Positions 1 to 8,413 of a stretch of 64,000 bases of DNA are shown here, one piece after another; the stretch's first letter is position 1; the number at the start of each line of letters is the position of its first letter. Source of the DNA: Leisingera coralii. GTDB taxonomy: Bacteria; Pseudomonadota; Alphaproteobacteria; Rhodobacterales; Rhodobacteraceae. Position numbers and translations under genes: made by a program. The notes below the pieces were generated by a model, which was not told where the DNA came from, searched no databases, and saw nothing but the letters and a program-made list of their open reading frames with translations. Location: the NCBI RefSeq assembly GCF_049056525.1, contig NZ_JBHUPT010000011.1:43275-107274 (forward strand). The letters are read 5' to 3'.

Positions 1-1
1 C

Positions 2-649
2 GTCATCATGGGCGGCTGGGCGTCGAACTCGAAATACCCGTTCCTGGGCTCGCTGCGCTCCGCGGCACAGATGATCTCCTACGAGGTCTCCATCGGTTTG
101 ATCATTATCGGCGTGATCATCTCCACAGGAAGCATGAACTTCGGCGACATCGTGCGTGCGCAGGACGGCGATCTGGGCCTCTTGAACTGGTACTGGATCC
201 CGCATTTCCCGATGGTCTTCCTGTTCTTCATCTCGGCGCTGGCAGAGACCAACCGCCCGCCGTTCGACCTGCCGGAAGCGGAGTCGGAACTGGTGGCGGG
301 CTACCAGGTGGAATACTCGGCGACCCCGTTCCTGCTGTTCATGGCCGGTGAATACATCGCCATCTTCCTGATGTGCGCGCTGACGACCCTGCTGTTCTTC
401 GGCGGCTGGCTGTCCCCGATCCCGGGCCTGCCGGACGGCGTCCTGTGGATGGTCGGCAAGATGGCGTTCTTCTTCTTCCTCTTCGCAATGGTGAAGGCGA
501 TCACCCCGCGCTACCGCTACGACCAGCTGATGCGCCTGGGCTGGAAAGTGTTCCTGCCGTTCTCGCTGGCCTGGGTGGTCTTCGTGTCCTTTGCTGCAAA
601 ATTTGACTGGTTCTGGGGCATCTTCGCCCGCTGGACCGTGGGAGGGTGA
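2..649 (+). CDS. nuoH: NADH-quinone oxidoreductase subunit H (5' truncated)
   Basis: This is the membrane subunit at the interface between the peripheral and membrane arms of respiratory complex I, forming part of the quinone pocket. Only the last 215 residues are present; the family is usually about 345 residues, so the start lies before the window. The diagnostic quinone-pocket loop ETNRPPFDLPEAESELV is visible at about residue 82, followed by several hydrophobic helices and the C-terminal RYRYDQLMRLGWK segment. It is the first visible gene of the nuo operon. The next gene starts only 3 bases after its stop, with GGGAGGG, inside the nuoH end, as that gene's ribosome binding site. Confidence 0.97.
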   Translation, partial: VIMGGWASNSKYPFLGSLRSAAQMISYEVSIGLIIIGVIISTGSMNFGDIVRAQDGDLGLLNWYWIPHFPMVFLFFISALAETNRPPFDLPEAESELVAGYQVEYSATPFLLFMAGEYIAIFLMCALTTLLFFGGWLSPIPGLPDGVLWMVGKMAFFFFLFAMVKAITPRYRYDQLMRLGWKVFLPFSLAWVVFVSFAAKFDWFWGIFARWTVGG

Positions 650-652
650 TCC

Positions 653-1300
653 ATGAATCGCTTTCTGGGATGCCTGTCTGCGATGGTTGCTGTGCATATA
701 GCTACTTTTGCAGAAGCCGGACTCACCAAAATGGAAGAGTTTGAAGGGCTGGCAGAGAGCGTCTGTCCGGAGGAGTTCTTGGCAGCGAAAAATTCGATGA
801 TCCAGCCAGGTGTCGCAAGTTTTCTCCCCATTGAAGGGACTGCAACCGGTATCTCACCTTGGGAAGCTGTATGGGAAGTAGGGGTAGAGGTTGTTACAAA
901 TGACATTGTAAAGACCAACCCAACTTATCAGCACTCTCAACTATTAGGAGCGATACATGTGATTGGCCGGAGCATGGAATTTGTGGTGCCGGGGGCGGCT
1001 GCCGAACAAGTTTCGTCTGGAGTGTGGCCGAGTTCTGAATTCGTCGCCGTTCATACCTCGATGAAGAAGCTTGCTGACTGCGCGATGGGTCAAATGGACG
1101 GCGAAATGAAATCGCACGCTAAAAAAGAAGTTGAAAAAACAGCATGTGTTTCTCGCATGGTAAGTGAGTTCATCGGGACCTACCAAGAACTATCGAAGTC
1201 TTCTAAGACGCTGGAAGAGAAAATCACTTTACTCGAAGCAGAAATGGCCAACGCCAAGCAGGAGTTGGCAGATGAGTTTGGCTGCGTTTGGGAGAGCTAA
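653..1300 (+). CDS. secreted protein of unknown function inserted between nuoH and nuoI
   Basis: I do not recognise this 215-residue protein. Residues 1-22 look like a signal peptide: MNR, then a hydrophobic stretch, then a likely cleavage site after AEA. The mature part has scattered cysteines (CPEE, ADCAMG, TACVS, FGCVW). The last 45 residues are heptad-like and rich in K, E and L, probably a coiled coil. It begins 3 bases after nuoH and ends 2 bases before the nuoI start, so it should be co-translated with complex I. Its base composition is clearly less GC-rich than the flanking nuo genes, which suggests acquisition. It could be a periplasmic accessory of complex I or simply a passenger; nothing in the sequence decides. 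Confidence 0.8.
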   Translation: MNRFLGCLSAMVAVHIATFAEAGLTKMEEFEGLAESVCPEEFLAAKNSMIQPGVASFLPIEGTATGISPWEAVWEVGVEVVTNDIVKTNPTYQHSQLLGAIHVIGRSMEFVVPGAAAEQVSSGVWPSSEFVAVHTSMKKLADCAMGQMDGEMKSHAKKEVEKTACVSRMVSEFIGTYQELSKSSKTLEEKITLLEAEMANAKQELADEFGCVWES

Positions 1301-1302
1301 TC

Positions 1303-1797
1303 ATGACACAAATCGACTACACACGCGCCGCCAAATACTTCCTGCTGCAGGATTTCTGGGTCGGCTTCAAACTGGGGCTGAAGTACTTCTTCGCCCCCAA
1401 GGCGACCCTGAACTACCCGCACGAGAAGGGCCCGCTGTCGCCCCGCTTCCGCGGCGAGCACGCGCTGCGCCGCTACCCGAATGGCGAGGAGCGCTGCATT
1501 GCCTGCAAGCTGTGCGAGGCGATCTGCCCGGCCCAGGCGATCACCATTGACGCGGAACCGCGCGAGGACGGCAGCCGCCGCACCACGCGTTATGACATCG
1601 ACATGACCAAATGCATTTACTGCGGTTTCTGCCAGGAAGCCTGCCCGGTGGACGCGATTGTCGAAGGCCCGAATTTCGAGTTCGCCACCGAGACCCGCGA
1701 GGAGCTGTTCTACGACAAGGAGAAACTCCTGGCCAACGGTGAGCGCTGGGAAGCCGAGATTGCCCGCAACCTGGAAATCGACGCACCGTACCGATGA
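1303..1797 (+). CDS. nuoI: NADH-quinone oxidoreductase subunit I
   Basis: This is the 164-residue ferredoxin-like subunit of complex I that carries clusters N6a and N6b and passes electrons towards NuoB and quinone. Two complete 4Fe-4S motifs are visible: CIACKLCEAICP from residue 65 and CIYCGFCQEACP from about residue 105. I chose the ATG at 1303, giving MTQIDYTRAAKYF, rather than the upstream in-frame start at 1288. The family begins this way, and GGGAGAG, supplied by the end of the preceding gene, sits at a proper distance. Tandem palindromes follow the stop. Confidence 0.97.
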   Translation: MTQIDYTRAAKYFLLQDFWVGFKLGLKYFFAPKATLNYPHEKGPLSPRFRGEHALRRYPNGEERCIACKLCEAICPAQAITIDAEPREDGSRRTTRYDIDMTKCIYCGFCQEACPVDAIVEGPNFEFATETREELFYDKEKLLANGERWEAEIARNLEIDAPYR

Positions 1798-1807
1798 AAA
1801 CGCCAGG

Positions 1808-1855
1808 CAAAAGTTTTCTGAAAACTTTTGCCAAGACTTTTCAGAAAAGTCTTGG
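1808..1855. repeat. tandem AT-rich palindromes between nuoI and the next gene
   Basis: Two adjacent palindromes lie back to back: one with a TTTTC/GAAAA core at 1808-1830 (one central mismatch) and one at 1831-1855 with the same TTTTC/GAAAA core. The same two-palindrome architecture recurs at 33965-34009. In RNA each would fold into a strong stem inside the nuo transcript, so it may act as a processing or stability element. It is not a standard terminator, because the operon continues. Confidence 0.75.
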
Positions 1856-1870
1856 ACCGGAGGAAATGAC

Positions 1871-2305
1871 GTGACCAAGCCGCCGCCCAATCCGTTTGAG
1901 GCCATGATGGAACAGATGCAGGCCCAGGCCCAGCAGATGGCCAAGGCGTTCAACCCGGCGCTGGAGAACTTCTCGCCCTCCGAAGCCTTCAAGGAGTTCG
2001 AGGCGCTGTGGCCCACCATGCCCAAAGAGGTCATGGAAATGATGTTCGGCAACACCGTCAACAAGGACGGTCTGGATGCCAAGACCCGGCTGCTGCTGAC
2101 GCTGGCCGGGCTGACGTGCCAAGGCGCGCAGGCTGACTCAGCCGTGCGCCAGACCGTGCGCCATGCCTTGGAGGCCGGCGCCAAGAAACAAGAGATCGTG
2201 GAAACGATCGCACAGATGTCGGTTTTTGCCGGCATTCCGGCCATGAACCGGGCGCTGGATCTGGCGCAAGCGGTCATGGACGACAAAAGGGACGATGAGA
2301 CATGA
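1871..2305 (+). CDS. carboxymuconolactone decarboxylase family protein in the nuo operon
   Basis: This 144-residue protein has an N-terminal Met/Gln-rich helical part (MMEQMQAQAQQMAK) followed by an AhpD/CMD-type helical domain (DAKTRLLLTLAGL; VRHALEAGAKKQEIVETIAQMSVFAG). CMD-fold proteins include decarboxylases and alkylhydroperoxidase-like reductases. The redox CxxC of AhpD is absent and only a single Cys near TCQG is seen, so peroxidase activity is doubtful. I chose the GTG start at 1871 because GGAGG precedes it by a good distance; the longer upstream frame overlaps nuoI. It overlaps the nuoJ start by 4 bases, so it is translationally coupled to complex I genes. The role in complex I is unknown. 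Confidence 0.85.
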   Translation: MTKPPPNPFEAMMEQMQAQAQQMAKAFNPALENFSPSEAFKEFEALWPTMPKEVMEMMFGNTVNKDGLDAKTRLLLTLAGLTCQGAQADSAVRQTVRHALEAGAKKQEIVETIAQMSVFAGIPAMNRALDLAQAVMDDKRDDET

Positions 2306-2904
2306 GCGTTTTTGCCTTCTACCTCTTCGCCATCAGCGCCATCACCGGCGGGCTGTTCACCGTGATCAGCCGCCAGCCGGTCCATTCGGTGCTGTGGCTG
2401 ATCCTGGCCTTTCTTTCCTCGGCCGGGCTGTTTGTGCTGCTGGGGGCGGAGTTCGTCGCCATGCTGCTGGTCATCGTCTACGTGGGCGCGGTCGCGGTGC
2501 TGTTCCTGTTTGTGGTGATGATGCTGGACGTGGACTTTGCCGAGCTGAAGGCGGAGATGGCGCGCTACATGCCGCTGGCGCTGCTCATCGGCCTGGTGAT
2601 CCTGATGCAGTTCGTGATGGCCTTCGGCGTCTGGGAAACCGCCCACAAGGCGCCTGAACTGCTGGCCAATCCGGTGCCTGCAGACCGCCACAACACCGAG
2701 GCGCTCGGCCTCATCATCTATGATCAATATTTCCTTCTGTTCCAGCTGGCGGGCCTGATCCTGCTGGTGGCGATGATCGGCGCGATCGTGCTGACCCTGC
2801 GCCACCGCACCGATGTCAAGCGCCAGGACGTGGTTGCCCAGATGATGCGCGACCCGGCCAAAGCGATGGAGCTCAAGGACGTGAAACCGGGGCAGGGGCT
2901 GTGA
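2302..2904 (+). CDS. nuoJ: NADH-quinone oxidoreductase subunit J
   Basis: This 200-residue membrane subunit of complex I has five hydrophobic helices. The conserved third helix region EFVAMLLVIVYVGAVAVLFLF contains the pi-bulge segment typical of NuoJ/ND6, which links quinone chemistry to proton pumping. Its ATG overlaps the stop of the CMD-like gene (ATGA), and nuoK follows after 4 bases. The C-terminal 40 residues are soluble and charged. Length and order are normal for alphaproteobacteria. Confidence 0.97.
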   Translation: MSVFAFYLFAISAITGGLFTVISRQPVHSVLWLILAFLSSAGLFVLLGAEFVAMLLVIVYVGAVAVLFLFVVMMLDVDFAELKAEMARYMPLALLIGLVILMQFVMAFGVWETAHKAPELLANPVPADRHNTEALGLIIYDQYFLLFQLAGLILLVAMIGAIVLTLRHRTDVKRQDVVAQMMRDPAKAMELKDVKPGQGL

Positions 2905-2908
2905 TCCA

Positions 2909-3214
2909 ATGATTGGACTTGAACATTATCTGACCGTCGCGGCGACCATGTTCGTCATCGGCATCTTCGGGCTCTTCCTGAACCGCAAGAACGTGATCAT
3001 CCTCCTGATGAGCATCGAACTGATGCTCTTGGCGGTGAACATCAACCTGGTCGCCTTCTCTTCCTTCCTGGGCGATCTGGTGGGGCAGGTATTCACCCTG
3101 TTCGTGCTGACCGTGGCCGCCGCTGAGGCCGCCATCGGCCTTGCGATCCTGGTCTGCTTCTTCCGCAACCGCGGCACCATTGCCGTGGAAGACGTCAACG
3201 TGATGAAGGGGTAA
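2909..3214 (+). CDS. nuoK: NADH-quinone oxidoreductase subunit K
   Basis: This 101-residue, three-helix antiporter-like subunit (ND4L homologue) is part of the proton channel of complex I. The membrane glutamates used for proton transfer are visible in SIELMLLAVNIN and in the AAAEAAIGLAIL helix. The size is exactly the family norm. It lies between nuoJ and nuoL with gaps of 4 and 6 bases. Confidence 0.97.
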   Translation: MIGLEHYLTVAATMFVIGIFGLFLNRKNVIILLMSIELMLLAVNINLVAFSSFLGDLVGQVFTLFVLTVAAAEAAIGLAILVCFFRNRGTIAVEDVNVMKG

Positions 3215-3220
3215 GGAAAC

Positions 3221-5341
3221 ATGGAAACCATCCTTCTCTTTGCCCCGCTGGTGGGGGCCGTGATCTGCGGCTTCGGCCACAAGATGATCGGCGAGAAAGC
3301 CGCCACCGTGACCGCCACGGCACTGCTGTTCCTGGCGGCGCTGCTTAGCTGGATCATCTTCCTGTCGTTTGACGGGGTGACCCAGAACATCGAGATCTTC
3401 CGCTGGATCGAAAGCGGCTCGCTGTCGACTTCCTGGGCGATCCGGCTGGACCGGCTGACCGCAATCATGCTGATCGTGATCACCACCGTGTCCTCGCTCG
3501 TGCACCTCTATTCCTTCGGCTACATGGACCATGATCCGCAGTGGAAAGAGGGCGAGAGCTACAAGCCGCGCTTTTTTGCCTACCTGTCGTTCTTCACCTT
3601 CGCGATGCTGATGCTGGTGACCTCCGACAACCTCGTGCAAATGTTCTTCGGCTGGGAGGGCGTGGGCGTTGCCTCCTACCTGCTGATCGGCTTCTACTAC
3701 CGCAAGCCTTCGGCAAACGCGGCAGCGATCAAGGCCTTTATCGTCAACCGCGTCGGCGACTTCGGCTTTGCGCTGGGGATCTTCGGGCTGTTCTTCCTGA
3801 CCGACAGCATCAACCTGGCAGACATCTTTGCCGCGGCACCGACGCTGGCGGAAACCCAGGTTTCCTTCCTGTGGTCCGAATGGAACGCGGCGAACCTGCT
3901 GGCCTTCCTGCTGTTCGTCGGCGCGATGGGCAAATCGGCGCAGCTGATCCTGCACACCTGGCTGCCGGACGCGATGGAAGGCCCGACCCCGGTGTCGGCG
4001 CTGATCCACGCGGCAACCATGGTGACCGCGGGCGTATTCCTGGTCTGCCGCATGTCGCCGCTGATCGAGTTCGCGCCTGAGGCCGCGGCCTTCATCACCG
4101 TGCTGGGTGCTGCGACCGCCTTCTTTGCCGCGACCGTGGGCCTTGTGCAGAACGACATCAAGCGCGTGATCGCCTATTCCACCTGCTCGCAGCTCGGCTA
4201 CATGTTCGTGGCGGCAGGCGTCGGCATGTATTCCGCGGCGATGTTCCACCTGTTCACCCACGCCTTCTTCAAGGCGATGCTGTTCCTTGGCGCCGGTTCG
4301 GTGATCCACGCGATGCATCACGAGCAGGACATGCGGAACTACGGCGCGCTGCGCAAGAAGATCCCCTATACCTTCTGGGCGATGATGATCGGCACCCTGG
4401 CCATCACCGGCGTCGGCATCCCGCTCAGCGGCTGGGTTGGCTTTGCCGGCTTCGTCTCCAAGGACGCCATCATCGAAAGCGCCTGGGCGGGCGGGTCGAT
4501 GTTCGGCTTCTGGGCGCTGGTGCTCGCGGCCTTCATGACCTCCTTCTACTCCTGGCGCCTGATGTTCATGACCTTCTACGGCGAGGCACGCGGGAACAAG
4601 CACACCCACGACCACGCCCATGAAAGCCCCTGGACCATGCTGGTGCCGCTGGGCGTGCTGGCAGTGGGCTCAATCACTGCGGGCATGATCTGGTACGGCA
4701 GCTTCTTTGGCCACGCCGACCAGGTCGGGAAGTTCTATGGCATCCCGATGGCGGAAGCCTCCGCTGCGGATCATGGCGAAGAGGCCGCGCATGGTGAAAC
4801 CGCCACCCACGGCGAGGAAGCCGCGCACGGCGAAGAAGCCGCCCACGGCGGTGAAGGCGAGCATCACTATGTGTTTGCCGGCCAGCCGGGCGAGGGCGCG
4901 CTCTACATCGCGCCGGACAACCACATCCTGGAGGATGCCCACGCGGCGCCGAAATGGGTGAAACTGTCCCCGTTCATGGCGATGGCGGGCGGCCTGGTTC
5001 TGGCGCTGTGGTTCTACATCTGGAACCCGTCGCTGCCCGCGCGCCTGGCACGGCAGCAGCGCCCGCTGTACCTGTTCCTGCTCAACAAATGGTATTTTGA
5101 CGAAATCTACGACGTGATCTTTGTCAAACCGGCCGTGGCCCTGGGCCGCTTCTTCTGGAAACGCGGCGATGGCAACACCATCGACGGCTTCCTGAATGGC
5201 CTGGCCATGGGCGTTGTTCCCTTCTTCACCCGTCTCGCCGGGCGCGCACAGTCCGGGTACATCTTCACTTATGCCTTCTGGATGGTGCTGGGCATTGCAG
5301 CCCTGGTCACCTGGATGTCGATCGGCGGAGGAGCGCACTGA
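3221..5341 (+). CDS. nuoL: NADH-quinone oxidoreductase subunit L
   Basis: This is the distal proton-pumping subunit of complex I, 706 residues, with the antiporter core (FFGWEGVGVASYLLIGFYY; HTWLPDAMEGPTPVSALIHAAT) and the long C-terminal lateral helix. The odd part is a loop at about residues 515-548 made of a six-residue repeat, HGEEAA/HGETAT, four times over and rich in His and Glu, preceded near residue 462 by HTHDHAHES. Such His-rich linkers vary between Rhodobacteraceae and may bind metal, but this is inference. The stop overlaps the nuoM start by one base. Confidence 0.97.
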   Translation: METILLFAPLVGAVICGFGHKMIGEKAATVTATALLFLAALLSWIIFLSFDGVTQNIEIFRWIESGSLSTSWAIRLDRLTAIMLIVITTVSSLVHLYSFGYMDHDPQWKEGESYKPRFFAYLSFFTFAMLMLVTSDNLVQMFFGWEGVGVASYLLIGFYYRKPSANAAAIKAFIVNRVGDFGFALGIFGLFFLTDSINLADIFAAAPTLAETQVSFLWSEWNAANLLAFLLFVGAMGKSAQLILHTWLPDAMEGPTPVSALIHAATMVTAGVFLVCRMSPLIEFAPEAAAFITVLGAATAFFAATVGLVQNDIKRVIAYSTCSQLGYMFVAAGVGMYSAAMFHLFTHAFFKAMLFLGAGSVIHAMHHEQDMRNYGALRKKIPYTFWAMMIGTLAITGVGIPLSGWVGFAGFVSKDAIIESAWAGGSMFGFWALVLAAFMTSFYSWRLMFMTFYGEARGNKHTHDHAHESPWTMLVPLGVLAVGSITAGMIWYGSFFGHADQVGKFYGIPMAEASAADHGEEAAHGETATHGEEAAHGEEAAHGGEGEHHYVFAGQPGEGALYIAPDNHILEDAHAAPKWVKLSPFMAMAGGLVLALWFYIWNPSLPARLARQQRPLYLFLLNKWYFDEIYDVIFVKPAVALGRFFWKRGDGNTIDGFLNGLAMGVVPFFTRLAGRAQSGYIFTYAFWMVLGIAALVTWMSIGGGAH
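4770..4872 (+). repeat. 18-bp coding tandem repeat (His/Glu-rich) in nuoL
   Basis: About four imperfect 18-bp units encode the hexapeptide HGEEAA or HGETAT, ending in HGGEGEHH. The reading frame is kept, so copy number can change without breaking nuoL. Confidence 0.8.
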
Positions 5342-6888
5342 TGGACAATCTCCTTTCTATTGTCACCTTCATCCCGGCGCTCGCGGCGGCCATCCTGGCC
5401 CTGTTCCTGCGCGGCGAGGATAAGGCGGCGCAGCGCAACGCCAAGTTTGTTGCGCTCTTTGCCACCACGATCACTTTCCTGGTGAGCCTGGGCATCTACG
5501 CCCAGTTCGACCCGGCCAACACCGGCTTCCAGTTCCTGGAGGAAGCCGAGTGGATCTTCGGGTTCAAGTACAAGATGGGCGTCGACGGCATCTCGGTGCT
5601 GTTCGTGATGCTGACCACCTTCATCATGCCGCTGACCATCCTGGCCAGCTGGAACGTGACGACGCGGGTCAAGGAATACATGGTGGCCTTCCTGCTGCTG
5701 GAGACCCTGATGCTGGGTGTCTTCATGGCGCTGGACCTGGTGCTGTTCTACCTGTTCTTCGAGGCAGGCCTCATTCCGATGTTCCTGATCATCGGCATCT
5801 GGGGCGGCAAGGAGCGCATCTACGCCTCCTTCAAGTTCTTCCTCTACACCTTCTTCGGCTCGGTTCTGATGCTGGTGGCGATGGTGTTCATGTATGTGGA
5901 TGCCGGCACCACCGATATCGAGACCCTCTTGACCCACAGCTTCTCGGCGGCGTCCTTTGACGTGCTGGGCGTTCACATCGTGGGCGGCGCGCAGACGCTG
6001 ATGTTCCTGGCCTTCTTCGCCTCCTTCGCGGTGAAGATGCCGATGTGGCCGGTGCACACCTGGCTGCCGGACGCGCACGTGCAGGCGCCGACCGCGGGGT
6101 CCGTGGTGCTGGCGGCGATCCTTCTGAAAATGGGCGGCTACGGCTTCCTGCGCTTCTCCCTGCCAATGTTCCCGGTGGGCGCGGATGTGATGACCGATGT
6201 GGTCCTGTGGATGTCCGCGATCGCCGTGGTCTATACCTCGCTGGTGGCGATGGTGCAGGAGGACATGAAAAAGCTGATTGCGTACTCCTCTGTTGCGCAC
6301 ATGGGCTTTGTCACCATGGGCATTTTTGCCGCCAACCAGCAGGGTATCGACGGTGCCATCTTCCAGATGCTGTCGCACGGCTTCATCTCCGCCGCGCTCT
6401 TCCTTTGCGTCGGCGTGATCTATGACCGGATGCACACCCGCGACATCGACGCCTATGGCGGCCTGGTGATCCGGATGCCTGCATACGCGCTGGTCTTCAT
6501 GTTCTTCACCATGGGCAACGTCGGCCTGCCGGGCACCTCCGGCTTTGTCGGCGAATTCCTGACCCTGATGGGCGCCTTCCAGAAGAACACCTGGGTAACT
6601 GCTGTGGCAGCAACCGGTGTGATCTTCTCGGCGGCTTATGCGCTGTGGCTCTACCGCCGCGTGGTCTTTGGCGACCTGATCAAGGGCAGCCTGATGGGCA
6701 TCCGCGACATGTCCGCGCGCGAGCGTTTCGTCTTCGCGCCGCTGGTCGCCATGACCCTGCTGCTGGGTGTCTACCCGTCCCTGGTCACCGACGTGATCGC
6801 GCCTTCGACCGAGGCGCTGATTGCAAACTTCAACCAGTCTCTGGCGGCGGCCGACACCTCGGCAGCCACCCAGATTGCTTCGCACTAA
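5341..6888 (+). CDS. nuoM: NADH-quinone oxidoreductase subunit M
   Basis: This is the 515-residue antiporter-like proton-pumping subunit of complex I. Visible family features are the helix-5 Glu region (FFEAGLIPMFLIIGIWG), the conserved HTWLPDAHVQAPTAGSV motif and the broken-helix segment VQEDMKKLIAYSSVAHMGF with its lysine. About 14 hydrophobic helices fit ND4. The start ATG overlaps the nuoL stop (TGATG). nuoN follows after a 15-base gap with its own GGGAG site. Confidence 0.97.
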   Translation: MDNLLSIVTFIPALAAAILALFLRGEDKAAQRNAKFVALFATTITFLVSLGIYAQFDPANTGFQFLEEAEWIFGFKYKMGVDGISVLFVMLTTFIMPLTILASWNVTTRVKEYMVAFLLLETLMLGVFMALDLVLFYLFFEAGLIPMFLIIGIWGGKERIYASFKFFLYTFFGSVLMLVAMVFMYVDAGTTDIETLLTHSFSAASFDVLGVHIVGGAQTLMFLAFFASFAVKMPMWPVHTWLPDAHVQAPTAGSVVLAAILLKMGGYGFLRFSLPMFPVGADVMTDVVLWMSAIAVVYTSLVAMVQEDMKKLIAYSSVAHMGFVTMGIFAANQQGIDGAIFQMLSHGFISAALFLCVGVIYDRMHTRDIDAYGGLVIRMPAYALVFMFFTMGNVGLPGTSGFVGEFLTLMGAFQKNTWVTAVAATGVIFSAAYALWLYRRVVFGDLIKGSLMGIRDMSARERFVFAPLVAMTLLLGVYPSLVTDVIAPSTEALIANFNQSLAAADTSAATQIASH

Positions 6889-6903
6889 GGGAGCATCAGG
6901 CAG

Positions 6904-8343
6904 ATGATCCAAGCTGATCTTACTGTAATCCTGCCAGAGATCGTTCTGGCACTGTATGCCATGGCTGCGCTGATCGGCGCGGTCTACACCGGCAAGGACA
7001 GGCTGACGACCCCGCTGGTCTGGAGCACTGCGGCGCTGCTGGCCGTGCTGGCGTTCTGGATTGCCAGCAGCCCGGCGGTCACCCGGACCGCCTTCGGCGG
7101 CATGTTCATCGACGACGGTTTCTCGCGTTTCGCCAAGGTGGCGCTGCTTCTGGGCGCCTCGGCGGTGCTGCTGGTCGGCCAGGACTACATGGCGCGCCGC
7201 GGCATGCTGAAGTTCGAATACCCGATCCTGGTGGCGCTGGCCGCCGTCGGCATGATGATGATGGTCTCCGCAGGCGACCTGATGGCGCTTTACATGGGGC
7301 TGGAGCTGCAGTCGCTGTCGCTCTACGTCGTTGCCGCGATGCGCCGCGACAGCGTCAAGTCGACCGAGGCAGGCCTCAAGTACTTCGTGCTGGGCGCGCT
7401 GTCCTCCGGCCTGCTGCTCTATGGCGCCTCGCTGGTCTACGGCTTTGCCGGCACCACCCAGTTCGCGGGCATCATCCAGGTGGCAGAGCAGGGGCATATG
7501 TCCATCGGCATGCTGTTCGGCCTGGTGTTCATGATCTCCGGCATGGCGTTCAAGGTTTCGGCAGTGCCTTTCCACATGTGGACCCCGGATGTCTACGAAG
7601 GCTCGCCGACCCCGGTCACCGCCTTCTTTGCCACCGCGCCCAAGGTTGCGGCGATGGGCCTGTTCGCCCGCGTGCTGCATGACGCCTTCGGCGGCGCCAT
7701 TGCCGACTGGCAGCAGATCATCGTGGTGCTGTCGGTGCTGTCGATGTTCCTGGGCGCTATCGCGGCGATCGGCCAGCGCGACATCAAACGCCTGATGGCC
7801 TTCTCCTCGATCGCCCACATGGGCTATGCGATGATCGGCCTGGCCGCGGGCACCGAGGCGGGCATCACCGCGATGCTGGTCTACCTGGCGATCTACGTCA
7901 CCATGAACATCGGCACCTTCTCCTTCATCCTGATGCTGGAAAAGGACGGCAAGCCGGTCACCGACATCCTGGCCCTGAACCAGTTCGCCGCGCGCGAGCC
8001 GGGCAAGGCGCTGGCGGTGCTGATCCTGATGTTCTCGCTGGCAGGCGTGCCGCCGATGCTGGGCTTCTTTGCCAAGCTGGGCGTGTGGCAGGCGGGCGTC
8101 GACGCGGGCCTGATGGGCCTGGTCGTGGCCTCCGCCATCGCCTCGGTCATCGGTGCATTCTATTACATCCGGATCGTCTTCTACATGTACTTCGGCACCG
8201 GCGAAGACGATGTGGAGGCGAAGGGTTCGCCGGTCCTGACCGTCGCGCTGATGGCCTCTGCCGCGATGATGCTGGTCGGTCTGGTGTACCAGTTCGGTAT
8301 CGACACTGCGGCGGCAGCCGCCGCAGCAACCCTTGTAAATTGA
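6904..8343 (+). CDS. nuoN: NADH-quinone oxidoreductase subunit N
   Basis: This is the 479-residue antiporter-like subunit (ND2 homologue) and the last gene of the nuo operon. Motifs seen are MGLELQSLSLYVVAAM with the functional Glu, HMWTPDVYEGSPTPVTAFFATAPK, and QRDIKRLMAFSSIAHMGYAM. The C-terminal tail is Ala-rich (TAAAAAAAATLV). A clear Rho-independent terminator follows 22 bases after the stop and ends the operon before birA. Confidence 0.97.
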   Translation: MIQADLTVILPEIVLALYAMAALIGAVYTGKDRLTTPLVWSTAALLAVLAFWIASSPAVTRTAFGGMFIDDGFSRFAKVALLLGASAVLLVGQDYMARRGMLKFEYPILVALAAVGMMMMVSAGDLMALYMGLELQSLSLYVVAAMRRDSVKSTEAGLKYFVLGALSSGLLLYGASLVYGFAGTTQFAGIIQVAEQGHMSIGMLFGLVFMISGMAFKVSAVPFHMWTPDVYEGSPTPVTAFFATAPKVAAMGLFARVLHDAFGGAIADWQQIIVVLSVLSMFLGAIAAIGQRDIKRLMAFSSIAHMGYAMIGLAAGTEAGITAMLVYLAIYVTMNIGTFSFILMLEKDGKPVTDILALNQFAAREPGKALAVLILMFSLAGVPPMLGFFAKLGVWQAGVDAGLMGLVVASAIASVIGAFYYIRIVFYMYFGTGEDDVEAKGSPVLTVALMASAAMMLVGLVYQFGIDTAAAAAAATLVN

Positions 8344-8364
8344 TCTGCTTTTCAGGCAGGCTGA

Positions 8365-8396
8365 GAAGGCCCGGTCACGCGACCGGGCCTTTTCGC
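8365..8396 (+). terminator. Rho-independent terminator of the nuo operon
   Basis: A perfect GC stem, AAGGCCCGGTC/GACCGGGCCTT, with a short CACGC-type loop, is followed by TTTT. It lies between nuoN and birA and separates the two transcription units. Confidence 0.9.
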
Positions 8397-8413
8397 ACTT
8401 TCGAGGAGCGCAT

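Noticed and set aside
2873..4621. Long minus-strand open frame opposite nuoK and nuoL
   Set aside because: Shadow of nuoL; low-complexity His/Asp/Gln/Arg sequence and no family motif.
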